A stretch of DNA of 8,102 nt, from the NCBI GenBank assembly GCA_002482415.1, contig DLFY01000328.1:1562-9663 (forward strand), written 5' to 3'. Made by a program: the position numbers and the translations under genes. The notes beneath the pieces were generated by a model that worked only from the letters and a program-made list of their open reading frames with translations, searched no databases and was not told the DNA's origin. The stretch comes from Phycisphaerales bacterium UBA7708. GTDB lineage: Bacteria > Planctomycetota > Phycisphaerae > Sedimentisphaerales > Anaerohalosphaeraceae. Positions 1 to 6,915 of the stretch are shown piece after piece. Within the stretch, counting starts at the first letter, position 1, and each line of letters begins with the position of its first letter.

Positions 1-32
1 GAACAGCGGCGGTGTTTTATACGTTTAAATAG

Positions 33-51
33 ATAATTTCAATTAAATTAT
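33..51. repeat. AT-only inverted repeat upstream of the lipoprotein gene
   Basis: The arms ATAATTT (33-39) and AAATTAT (45-51) are perfect inverted repeats around a 5-base loop. They lie just before the ribosome-binding site (AGGAG, 56-60) of the lipoprotein gene. The stretch could be an operator, a weak RNA hairpin or chance in AT-rich leader DNA. The promoter is probably partly outside the window. Confidence 0.25.
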
Positions 52-65
52 TGACAGGAGATGTT

Positions 66-653
66 ATGAAATCGACTCGACGAATGAACTGTGTGCCCAT
101 CCTTTTTGCCATGCTGCTGGTTGTATCTTTCCTTTTTATGGGATGCGAATTTCGCCAAGCCCCGACACGCGGGGCGAAAAATTTGTCCTGGTCCCATTCC
201 GGGCTGGATCATTCGGCTGTGCCGGGAATCGACAGCGCGGACGTCCATATCTATGTATGGAATGATGGTGCCGCGTTTGTGGTCTGGAGCGATGGGGCCG
301 GCGGCAGCCATGGGACCCTGCCCCGACAGCCCGGCGACCCGAAAGGCAGCGCACGCTATCAGGGCAAGGTCGGCAGTCATACCGTGGAATGCCTCACCAC
401 AGACGGCAAGACCGGCAAGGTTAAAATCGGCGACACCTCATACGATCTTGGCGATGGGCCCCTGTTTCTGGTCTCGACTCAGGACCAGAAGCCTCGGATT
501 AAGCAGCTTGCCCTGAGCAAACTCAACCTCATACCGGACGGAAAACTTACATCGGATCAAATAACGCTTGAATACCTTGAGGGAATAGGCAAATCCGATG
601 CCGATATTCGACAGTTTTTCATCGAGGCTGCCGGCCAGGCTCAGCCGCAATAA
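66..653 (+). CDS. Putative small lipoprotein of unknown function (195 aa)
   Basis: I do not recognise the family. The ATG at 66 is chosen because AGGAG (56-60) sits 5 bases before it; a TTG at 51 in the same frame overlaps the ribosome-binding site and is rejected. The N-terminus has a basic head (residues 2-6, KSTRR), a hydrophobic stretch (about 10-25) and Cys27 in the context LFMGC. This is a plausible though imperfect lipobox, with Phe at -3, so export and lipid anchoring are inferred. The mature part is polar and Gly/Asp-rich. Residues 58-135 read as short beta strands (for example HIYVWNDG and FVVWSDG, a near-repeat spaced 10 residues apart). Residues 145-190 look helical (LTSDQITLEYLEGIGKSDAD). 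No catalytic motif is evident. A separate promoter precedes the next gene, so the two need not be one operon. No hairpin terminator is obvious after the stop. Confidence 0.75.
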   Translation: MKSTRRMNCVPILFAMLLVVSFLFMGCEFRQAPTRGAKNLSWSHSGLDHSAVPGIDSADVHIYVWNDGAAFVVWSDGAGGSHGTLPRQPGDPKGSARYQGKVGSHTVECLTTDGKTGKVKIGDTSYDLGDGPLFLVSTQDQKPRIKQLALSKLNLIPDGKLTSDQITLEYLEGIGKSDADIRQFFIEAAGQAQPQ

Positions 654-695
654 ATCATATAAACAGCCTGGAACAGTCTGTCCCAAAGACATGGC

Positions 696-724
696 TTGCA
701 TCGGATGGATAAAGTGCGTATAAT
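696..724 (+). promoter_or_regulatory. Sigma70-like promoter for the superoxide dismutase gene
   Basis: A perfect -10 hexamer TATAAT lies at 719-724. A weak -35 candidate TTGCAT (696-701, only TTG matching) is at the ideal 17-base spacing. Transcription would start near 731 and give a leader of about 37 bases before the ATG at 768. The call rests mainly on the -10 element and its position. Confidence 0.55.
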
Positions 725-767
725 CAGGGCACATAAACAGTGAACCCCGGTTATACAGGAGAAAACC

Positions 768-1487
768 ATGGACAGGAATGAAAAACAATCCAAATCTGAG
801 CTGAATCGTCGTGAATTTATTGCCGCATCCGTCACCGCCGGTGCTGCAATGGCTATGGGCGGAGGGGCCGCGGCTGGAGGCGAAGCAGCGGCGGCGCCGT
901 TTGTGCTGGAGCCATTGCCGTTTGCCGAAAATGCCCTGGAGCCGGTGATTTCGGCCCGCACGCTGAGTTTTCATTACGATAAGCATCACCGGGGGTACTT
1001 AAATAATCTGAATCGACTGATCGAAAATACGCCGTATGCGAAGATGCCGCTGGAACAGATCGTGTGTGAAACGGCAGGCAAGGCCGAAGCGACGGGATTG
1101 TTCAACAATGCCGCACAGACATGGAATCATACCTTCTACTGGAAGAGTCTCAAGCCCGGCGGATGCGAGGTTCCGGCCGCGCTGCGGTCCAAAATCGAGG
1201 CCGACTTCGGCAGCGTCGAGGCGTGCACCAAGGCGCTTGCGGAGGCCGCGGTGACACAGTTTGCCAGCGGGTGGGCATGGCTGGTCTCCGATAACGGACG
1301 GCTGAAGATCGTCAAGACGTCCAATGCCGAAACACCGCTGACACAGAGTGCCAAGCCCCTGCTGACGATTGATGTATGGGAACACGCCTATTATCTGGAT
1401 TATCAGAATCGGCGGGCCGATCATGTCGCGGCGGTGATTGCTAAATTGCTGAACTGGGACTTTGCGGCAAAGAATTTACCGGCATAA
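768..1487 (+). CDS. sodB: Twin-arginine-exported superoxide dismutase, Fe type
   Basis: It converts superoxide to oxygen and hydrogen peroxide. The 239-residue product has a Tat-type signal: NRREF at 13-17, an Ala/Gly-rich hydrophobic stretch, and likely cleavage near AAAA-P (43/44). The mature enzyme of about 196 residues matches the usual SodB length. The two-domain Fe/Mn SOD fold is clear: the N-terminal part carries FHYDKHH (68-74) and [13 protein letters not shown] (113-125), the C-terminal part GSGW-like ASGWAWLV (166-173) and [11 protein letters not shown] (202-212). Metal ligands by family knowledge are His69, His121, Asp202 and His206. Gln117 next to WNH is the pattern typical of iron enzymes, although cambialistic metal use cannot be excluded. 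The start is supported by AGGAG (757-761) 6 bases upstream. The gene has its own promoter and terminator, so it is probably monocistronic. Export by Tat suggests folding with metal in the cytoplasm, then action in the periplasm or on the cell surface. Confidence 0.95.
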   Translation: MDRNEKQSKSELNRREFIAASVTAGAAMAMGGGAAAGGEAAAAPFVLEPLPFAENALEPVISARTLSFHYDKHHRGYLNNLNRLIENTPYAKMPLEQIVCETAGKAEATGLFNNAAQTWNHTFYWKSLKPGGCEVPAALRSKIEADFGSVEACTKALAEAAVTQFASGWAWLVSDNGRLKIVKTSNAETPLTQSAKPLLTIDVWEHAYYLDYQNRRADHVAAVIAKLLNWDFAAKNLPA

Positions 1488-1498
1488 AAAATAAGCAA

Positions 1499-1543
1499 AA
1501 ATCCAAATAGCCATCGTCTATCTGTGGCTATTTGGATTTGTTT
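1499..1543 (+). terminator. Rho-independent-type terminator after the SOD gene
   Basis: Perfect 15-base arms AAATCCAAATAGCCA (1499-1513) and TGGCTATTTGGATTT (1525-1539) flank an 11-base loop. The tract GTTTC follows, and an A-run precedes the 5' arm. It begins 12 bases after the SOD stop codon. The uneven T-tract makes it a moderate terminator, but the stem is long and exact. Confidence 0.8.
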
Positions 1544-1563
1544 CTATGAAGTAGAAAACCGAG

Positions 1564-1595
1564 AATGGAAATTTTCCATTTTCGATTTTCCATTT
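1564..1595. repeat. Short overlapping inverted and direct repeats
   Basis: AATGGAAA (1564-1571) and TTTCCATT (1573-1580) form an inverted repeat. The 11-mer ATTTTCCATTT occurs twice, at 1571-1581 and 1585-1595. The stretch lies between convergent genes and may be the remains of a small repeat element or an extra terminator region. No function can be assigned. Confidence 0.5.
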
Positions 1596-1608
1596 GGAAA
1601 TTAACAGC

Positions 1609-1627
1609 GTGTGGACAAGGTCCACAC
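1609..1627 (-). terminator. Hairpin after the tandem-domain gene, possible terminator
   Basis: Perfect 8-base arms GTGTGGAC (1609-1616) and GTCCACAC (1620-1627) flank a 3-base loop. The hairpin starts 8 bases beyond the stop codon of the minus-strand gene at 1636. The bases downstream on that strand are GCTGTTAATTT, so the T-tract is poor. Termination is plausible rather than shown. Confidence 0.45.
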
Positions 1628-1635
1628 CACCTGCT

Positions 1636-2133
1636 TTAATCAGCAAACTCTTTTATGAGTTCTGGCAGTATCTCTTGGTCATATATCTTGCCGTCGCTGA
1701 TAAATACTTCAATTTGGACTTCGCCGGATTCGAAGAATTCGATTTCCCAATATTGGCCCGGAATCTCCACCTTAACCATGACAGGACAATCGCCTTCTCG
1801 GTGCATGGCCATAGAAATATTCTTTTTAACAAGGTGCAGCTGATTGAGCATAGCAAATAATTTTTCAAACCCAACTTGTGATTTCAAAATGCCATCAATA
1901 TTTATGTTTAATATTTTTTGCAGGTCGATTAATTTTTCTTCCTCGCCAAAAGAGTCTTCGTTGCTTTTAAATATCTCCGTTTTTATCTTGCCGGATGCGA
2001 AAAATTCTATTTTCCAATGCTGCCCCGGAACATCGACCCCAACGACAATAGAGTCGGATTCTTGCGAGGCAACTGTAAAGTACAAGTGGTGTTGACTCAA
2101 TTCTTCCAAAAGTTTGTATAGTGAATAATCCAT
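1636..2133 (-). CDS. Tandem-duplicated immunity-like orphan protein (165 aa)
   Basis: The product is two copies of one small alpha/beta domain. VPGQHWKIEFFASGKIKTEI at 35-54 is repeated as IPGQYWEIEFFESGEVQIEV at 124-143, an offset of 89 residues. Each copy has a leading helix (LYKLLEELSQ, 5-14; FEKLFAMLNQ, 89-98), a strand pair, the PGQ-W-IEFF hairpin and an acidic helical tail. There is no signal peptide or membrane segment, so it is cytoplasmic. From memory, single-domain proteins of about 70 residues with a PG-x-W-EIEFF motif are widespread small hypothetical proteins, some of them suspected immunity proteins; I cannot verify a family name. The start is supported by GAAGG (2142-2146) 8 bases upstream. 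It follows the rhamnosidase by 55 bases on the same strand and could be read through from it. Its base composition is clearly AT-rich beside GC-rich neighbours, which suggests acquisition. No toxin gene is adjacent. Confidence 0.8.
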   Translation of the reverse strand: MDYSLYKLLEELSQHHLYFTVASQESDSIVVGVDVPGQHWKIEFFASGKIKTEIFKSNEDSFGEEEKLIDLQKILNINIDGILKSQVGFEKLFAMLNQLHLVKKNISMAMHREGDCPVMVKVEIPGQYWEIEFFESGEVQIEVFISDGKIYDQEILPELIKEFAD

Positions 2134-2188
2134 TTATGAAACCTTCTATAATAAATATCATTTATGTCCACAACAAAGTCTGCACAGT

Positions 2189-5100
2189 TTATTTCGGCAG
2201 CGAGGCGGTGAAGGAATAGCTGCCCGATTGGATTTTATAGATCAGGCAATGGCCTTCGGTGCGGACAAAGACGGCGCCGGAAGATTGTGTTGCGGACTGC
2301 CCTGCTTCGTTGACGGCGGCGGCATCCCGGGCCGGGACATAGACCAGGGCGGTGGTGTTGGCCGGGATGGTGACGTTTAAGGTCAGGGTATCGTCCTTGC
2401 AGGTCCAGTGGCTTTCAATGCGGCCGTACACGGAATCATAATCGGCTTTGACCCACTGGAGGTCTTTGAGGATGGCGGGCCTGATGATGATGTTTTTGAA
2501 GCCGGGGGCGGCGGGGTCCGGCTGGATGCCGGAAAGGTCGTGATAGAACCATTCCATAATCTGGCCGAGCATGAAGTGATTCTGCGAGGAGGCGCGGCCG
2601 GCATCCCAGGCCTCGGTCAGGCTGGTCGCCCCCATTTTCAACTGATAGCCGTAGCCGGGCTTTTCGGACTGGTTATTCATCTGATAAATCACATCCGACC
2701 GGCCGCCGTCGGCCAGGGCACGCAGCAGGTAGCGGTAGCCGACATCGCCGGACGTCAGGCCGCGGATTTGCACATCGCTGACGATGGCGTTGAGGACGGA
2801 CTGGCGGTTGGCTTCCTCGACAAGGCCTGTGACCAGCGACATGGCGTTGGCGGTCTGGGAGCCGGTGGCGTAGCACCCTGTCTGGGAGTTGAAGTATTTT
2901 TTGTTATAGGCGGCCCGGATGACTTCAGCACGGCGGGTGAAAGCGGCGGCATCGTCATGATAGCCCAGCAGCCTGGCCGCACGGGACAGGATACCGGCAC
3001 ATTCATAATAAATGGCGGTGGCCGTCAAATCCACCGGCGTAAGCTGTGATTTGCCCGGGCCGGCGGGGCCAATGTCATACCAGTCGCCGAGGCTCCCGCG
3101 AATGGAAAGAATACCATCGGGGGCAAAGGTGCCCAGATAGTCAAAATAGCGTTTCATCGGACCGTAAAAGCGACGCATCAGCTCGATATCGCCCGACCAG
3201 AGGTACTGCTGCCAGGGGACCTCGATGAGGGCCGCCCCCCATTCGACCGATTCGCGGAATTGAGTCTCTCCGCCCTGCGGAAAGATGACATATTCGGGGG
3301 CAATATTGGGCATCAGGCCGTTTTGGAGCTGGGAGTCGGCCATGTCATTGGTGCCTTTGGTAAACAGGGCTGCCAGGTCGAATTCATAGCGGAGGGAGGG
3401 GCCGTTGAGATGGTACTGCTCCAGCCAGCCGAGCTTTTCGCGATGGGGACAGTCGGTAATCACGCTGACCAGATTGCTGCGCTGGGCCCAGCGGACAAGC
3501 GTGTGAATACGGTTGAATAAGTCATTGGAGCAGGCAAATTCGCCGACGGGGGTGGATGAAGAATGGACGACCACGCCTTCGATGGACTCAAGCTGGGCAT
3601 CTTTGGAACATTCGACCCGCAGGTAGCGGGCGCCGCGATAATAGAAGGTCGGCTGCCAGGTTCGGGCCGGGCCGCCGTCGTGGGTGTAAGTCAGATAGGA
3701 ATTGCCGCCGCAGGCGACGTCTTCGATGTCGCCGTTGGGTCGTACCAATTCGGAGGGGACGACCTTGACAGTGGCACCCGCCGGGCCGGTAACGGTCAGA
3801 CGGGGCAGGATCGAGGCGTTCTGTCCGAGGTCATAGACCTTTATGCCGGGACTGAGGTCCGTGACATGGACCGGTTTGAGGATATCAAAGGCACGAATCG
3901 GCGGTGCGGCACAGGAAAGCCCCCTGAGCTGGCCGCCGGGGCCGTGGGTGATTTGTGCGGCGTCCCAGGCAGAGGCATTGAAACCCGGGGCATCCCAGCC
4001 GGGCTGTTCGAGGCGGGCATCGTAATCCTCGCCGCCATAGACACAGGTGAAGGTTACGGGGCCGGGATGGGTACGCCATGTGTCATCCGTGACAATAGTC
4101 TGGGTGGAACCGTCGGTGTAGTCCAGCCGGAGGTGGGCAATTGCTTTTTGCGGGCCGAAGGAGCCGTCGAATTTGATATAGCGTCCGCCGGGGACGTTAT
4201 ACATGCCGTTGCCGAGCGAAAGGCCTGCGGCGTTGGGGCCTTCCTTGAGCAGGCCGGTGATGTCATAAGTGTCGTAGAGGCAGGTCTTTTTGTAATTGGT
4301 CCAGCCGGGGGAAAGCAGGTCGTCGCTGACTTTCCGGCCGTTGAGGGTCATCTGGTAATGGCCCAGTCCGCAGACAAACACAACCGCACGGGTCAGGCCG
4401 GGCTTGACGGTAAAATCGCGACGGAGTAATGTCGCGGCATAGGCCTTGCCGGATTTTTGTTCGAGATCAAGCAGCCCTTTGCCATCGGTGAGGCTTTTAC
4501 CCCAGCCAAATTGCTCAACGGTGTCCTTTGCGGTGACTGCGGCGCCTACGGCTGCATTTTTGCCCTTGGACAGGACTTTGATTTGATTAAGGGCCAGGCA
4601 ATATTTGGTCGTGTATTTACCGAGTTTGGTCGCGGTCAGTCGGATATAGCGGCCGCTGGTATTGCGGGCATCCAATTCGACAGGCTTAACGCCGGGATTG
4701 ACAAAATCGTCGGCGGTGTGGTCGGCAATCAGTATCGGCTGCTTAAATTCCGGCTCGTTTGCAATTTCCACCCTGAAACGAATCGGGAAGCCGAAGCCGT
4801 CTTTGTCGGCATGACGCATCGGCAGCAGGCGGATGGTTTCTATCGGCACGACCTGCCCCAGATCCACCTGCACCCACTTGGTGTCGTCTTCCCGGTCGGC
4901 CTCGGCGGCATGGTAGCCGCGTGCGGCACGCCTGTCGGCACCGGCGGACATGATCCACTCGGCTTTCCAATCCTCGGGTTTGAGCAGTCCCATCGTCCAG
5001 GTTGCAGGCTGGCTCCAGGGGGATGACTGACCGGCGTTGTCCCAGATGCGGACTTTCCAGAAGACCTGCTGGCCGGAGACAAGCGGTTTGCCAGCATAGA

Positions 5101-5437
5101 CCACGGAGGCGCTTTGGTCGGATTCAACTTTTCCGCTGTCCCAGAGGTCAGGCTGGTCTTTGGCAAGAACGTCTGCGGAGGATGCGGCCATGACCTGATA
5201 TGCAGTCTGGTTGAGACCGCGAAAAGCCGGACTGGCAGGCTTGAGAATCCAGCTCAGCCGAGGCTGGCGGCTATCAATACCCAGCGGGTTGTCGCGGAAT
5301 TCACAGCGGAGGGATGTCACACTGACGGGGTCTGCGGCCAGTGCTGGGCCATGAAACGCCGCCATCAGAATCAAAAGAATCAAAATCACATGAACAGCGC
5401 TTTCATGCCTTCCTGAAATCCATTTGCCTTGTCTCAT
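2189..5437 (-). CDS. Secreted GH78 alpha-L-rhamnosidase with discoidin-like insert
   Basis: It is predicted to hydrolyse terminal alpha-L-rhamnosyl residues of plant or algal glycans by an inverting mechanism. The 1082-residue product starts with a Sec signal (hydrophobic 16-29, cleavage near PALA-AD, 34/35). Domains in order: an Fn3-like module (about 40-150, ending WTMGLLKPEDWKAEWI); a discoidin-like insert (about 170-325, with WVQVDLG at 188-194); the Bac_rhamnosid_N jelly roll (about 333-500, CGLGHYQMTLNGRKV); a beta domain (about 512-625, KVYDLGQN); the (alpha/alpha)6 catalytic domain (about 632-970); and a C-terminal beta domain (978-1060). TDCPHREKLGW (661-671) places Glu667 as probable general acid, and GATSLTEAWD (936-945) places Glu942 as probable general base, by analogy with characterised GH78 enzymes. 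The usual GWTGD is GWLEQ here. The start is supported by AGGAG (complement of 5445-5449) 7 bases upstream. Rhamnosidase is the best call, but substrate identity is not readable from sequence. Confidence 0.9.
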   Translation of the reverse strand: MRQGKWISGRHESAVHVILILLILMAAFHGPALAADPVSVTSLRCEFRDNPLGIDSRQPRLSWILKPASPAFRGLNQTAYQVMAASSADVLAKDQPDLWDSGKVESDQSASVVYAGKPLVSGQQVFWKVRIWDNAGQSSPWSQPATWTMGLLKPEDWKAEWIMSAGADRRAARGYHAAEADREDDTKWVQVDLGQVVPIETIRLLPMRHADKDGFGFPIRFRVEIANEPEFKQPILIADHTADDFVNPGVKPVELDARNTSGRYIRLTATKLGKYTTKYCLALNQIKVLSKGKNAAVGAAVTAKDTVEQFGWGKSLTDGKGLLDLEQKSGKAYAATLLRRDFTVKPGLTRAVVFVCGLGHYQMTLNGRKVSDDLLSPGWTNYKKTCLYDTYDITGLLKEGPNAAGLSLGNGMYNVPGGRYIKFDGSFGPQKAIAHLRLDYTDGSTQTIVTDDTWRTHPGPVTFTCVYGGEDYDARLEQPGWDAPGFNASAWDAAQITHGPGGQLRGLSCAAPPIRAFDILKPVHVTDLSPGIKVYDLGQNASILPRLTVTGPAGATVKVVPSELVRPNGDIEDVACGGNSYLTYTHDGGPARTWQPTFYYRGARYLRVECSKDAQLESIEGVVVHSSSTPVGEFACSNDLFNRIHTLVRWAQRSNLVSVITDCPHREKLGWLEQYHLNGPSLRYEFDLAALFTKGTNDMADSQLQNGLMPNIAPEYVIFPQGGETQFRESVEWGAALIEVPWQQYLWSGDIELMRRFYGPMKRYFDYLGTFAPDGILSIRGSLGDWYDIGPAGPGKSQLTPVDLTATAIYYECAGILSRAARLLGYHDDAAAFTRRAEVIRAAYNKKYFNSQTGCYATGSQTANAMSLVTGLVEEANRQSVLNAIVSDVQIRGLTSGDVGYRYLLRALADGGRSDVIYQMNNQSEKPGYGYQLKMGATSLTEAWDAGRASSQNHFMLGQIMEWFYHDLSGIQPDPAAPGFKNIIIRPAILKDLQWVKADYDSVYGRIESHWTCKDDTLTLNVTIPANTTALVYVPARDAAAVNEAGQSATQSSGAVFVRTEGHCLIYKIQSGSYSFTASLPK

Positions 5438-5448
5438 CGTATGGCTCC

Positions 5449-5469
5449 TGTGAAAAACAGTTTTTCACA
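5449..5469 (-). promoter_or_regulatory. Perfect palindrome overlapping the rhamnosidase ribosome-binding site
   Basis: The arms TGTGAAAAA (5449-5457) and TTTTTCACA (5461-5469) are exact inverted repeats with a 3-base centre. In the mRNA this would be a 9-bp hairpin whose last base is the first A of the AGGAG ribosome-binding site. It could be a translation-limiting hairpin or an operator for a sugar-responsive repressor. Both readings are inference. Confidence 0.5.
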
Positions 5470-5493
5470 CTGTACCACATTTTCAAAGACACG

Positions 5494-5523
5494 TCTATAG
5501 CGGCAAACAGATTAAAAAGTCAG
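5494..5523 (-). promoter_or_regulatory. Weak candidate promoter for the rhamnosidase gene
   Basis: On the minus strand, CTGACT (complement of 5518-5523) and TATAGA (complement of 5494-5499) are separated by 18 bases. Each matches four of six consensus positions. The predicted start lies just upstream of the palindrome at 5449-5469, so the palindrome would fall in the leader. The call is weak. Confidence 0.25.
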
Positions 5524-5570
5524 CACAGAGTACTAACCGAACCTGATTCTATTCGAACTGCCTGCGGTTT

Positions 5571-6521
5571 TCATCCTCTCCGGCGGCGCAGCAGCAACCC
5601 TCCCAGAGCCAGGATGACCATGGCTGCCGGCTCGGGCACAGCGACTCTGAAATATTGAGATCCCGCAAACTGGTTCAGGTCAATGCCTGACAGAGAGCCT
5701 GTAAATCCACCCGCACCATCACCCCCAAGATTGCCGGTGCCGGCGGGCAGGCCGCCGAGGAACTGGTTGGACAGGTAGTCGTGATTGCTGCCGTTGACCA
5801 TGGCACTAATCTTGAAGACAGTATTGGGATTGCCGATCGCCGACAGCGGAATTGCCAGCTCAATGCCCGTGGCCACTGCAAGTGCGGCGGCCTGATTAGC
5901 GGCCCCGGTTCCGCCGAGAATCCCTGCGGCATTGCTGTTGTTAAAAGCAACCCCGATACCGTTGGCCAGCGCAGAGGCGTTTGACCCGGTGGTGGTACCG
6001 CCGAAAACATCCGTGGCAGCCAGGAAATTGCCAAGTCCCCCGCCAACCACGGCATAGTCGATATCGAAGCGGTTGCCGCCAAAGCTGCCATTTCGCAGCG
6101 ACAGCATGTAATCGGCTTCGAAGCCGCTATCGAAAGTCATACCTGCATGTTTGCCGGCCCAATTGTCGTTCTCAGGATTGGTACCGCCATTGTTTGCGTT
6201 ATTCTGTATAACGTTCTGTCCGCCGGCATGTGAATCGATGAAAATGTTGAGCCTGTTAAAGTTGTTTTCGAGATTCCCGGTCAGCATCAGATACAGCATG
6301 CCGCCTTCCACCGTCGCATAGGCGGCGTCAAGTTCGCTATTGTTATCGCCAAACTGAGTCTGAACGGTCTGAACCGCCACCGCCGAGCCATACGAGACAT
6401 CACGCGTACCATCCAAAACAGGTACGGCCCATGCATTCACGCTAATGTATAAACCAAATCCGGCCAGCAACAATACGACCGACCGATTCGTATGCACAGA
6501 GAATTTATTAAACCTTCGCAT
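5571..6521 (-). CDS. PEP-CTERM secreted protein, CBM9/DOMON-like (316 aa)
   Basis: It is exported and probably anchored or sorted at the cell surface by an exosortase encoded elsewhere. The start at 6521 is chosen over in-frame upstream codons because GGGAG (complement of 6528-6532) lies 6 bases before it and a good signal peptide follows: basic MRRFNKF, hydrophobic 14-30, cleavage near AWA-VPV (32/33). The C-terminus is a textbook PEP-CTERM tail: VPEP (295-298), a hydrophobic segment (299-311), and RRRR (312-315) before the final Gly. The body is rich in Gly, Asn and Ala. VPVLDGTRD (33-41), MLYLMLTGNLENNFNRLNIF (75-94) and GIELAIPLSAIG (219-230) resemble beta-sandwich surface proteins related in look to CBM9/DOMON domains, which is an inference. 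It lies 133 bases before the rhamnosidase on the same strand, so co-expression is possible, though a separate weak promoter candidate exists. No catalytic residues are apparent. Confidence 0.85.
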   Translation of the reverse strand: MRRFNKFSVHTNRSVVLLLAGFGLYISVNAWAVPVLDGTRDVSYGSAVAVQTVQTQFGDNNSELDAAYATVEGGMLYLMLTGNLENNFNRLNIFIDSHAGGQNVIQNNANNGGTNPENDNWAGKHAGMTFDSGFEADYMLSLRNGSFGGNRFDIDYAVVGGGLGNFLAATDVFGGTTTGSNASALANGIGVAFNNSNAAGILGGTGAANQAAALAVATGIELAIPLSAIGNPNTVFKISAMVNGSNHDYLSNQFLGGLPAGTGNLGGDGAGGFTGSLSGIDLNQFAGSQYFRVAVPEPAAMVILALGGLLLRRRRG

Positions 6522-6915
6522 TTTAGTCTCCCTTCCACTGACATTACCCACTTCCATTTGTCCGGCTACGACACCGGGCAACACTAAGGCTTTATACAAA
6601 TCGCCCTCTTTTATTGTTCCATTATTTATTACCGCTTTGTTGTGCTTTGACAAAATAGGGAAAAATAAGGATAACGACACCGGAGAATAACCCTATAAGC
6701 AGAATCCGCCTGACTGCTCCAAAGTTGATATTGTGTACCATTTTTTGCTTTGTTTTGCAGGGCCAAGGTACAAATTGGATTTTTTTTACTGGATAAAGCG
6801 GACTCATGCCGGCCGGGGTGGACTGCCGATATACAACAAACCACCGTATGATGACAACTTCAAGACTGTTAAAATAGTAAATTAATCGAAAGTTGTAATT
6901 CGGAGTATTCCTGTA
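6522..6915. other. AT-rich spacer between divergent genes
   Basis: This 394-base stretch separates the minus-strand PEP-CTERM gene from the plus-strand thioredoxin-like gene and must hold both promoters. For the minus gene, TTGTCA (complement of 6648-6653) matches five of six -35 positions, but the -10 (TAATAA, complement of 6626-6631, 16-base spacing) is poor. For the plus gene only loose AT-rich candidates are seen around 6870-6883. T-runs occur at 6741-6746 and 6780-6788. No confident gene, RNA or repeat is visible. Confidence 0.5.

Noticed and set aside
51..65. TTG start extending the lipoprotein gene by five codons
   Set aside because: It overlaps the AGGAG ribosome-binding site, which is well placed for the ATG at 66, and the signal peptide starts properly there.
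3563..4429. Long plus-strand open frame (288 residues) inside the rhamnosidase gene, with others at 2408-3049 and 4457-5026
   Set aside because: These are antisense shadows of a GC-rich gene with strong domain matches on the minus strand. They lack convincing starts and give Gly/Ala/Val-rich products with no recognisable domain.
5449..5469. CRP-type operator reading of the TGTGA/TCACA palindrome
   Set aside because: The half-sites are 11 bases apart, not the 6 of the CRP consensus, so only a generic palindrome is reported.
5545..5570. tRNA-like GTTCGAAT motif on the minus strand
   Set aside because: It resembles a T-arm loop, but there are no matching acceptor, D or anticodon stems around it.
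6522..6680. Upstream in-frame extension of the PEP-CTERM protein (53 residues)
   Set aside because: It would put a non-signal segment before a clear signal peptide. The ribosome-binding site and signal peptide both support the start at 6521.
6622..6741. Minus-strand 39-residue reading frame with one hydrophobic segment
   Set aside because: There is no ribosome-binding site before its ATG at 6741 and the DNA is simply AT-rich. It could be a tiny membrane peptide, but the evidence is too thin to call.
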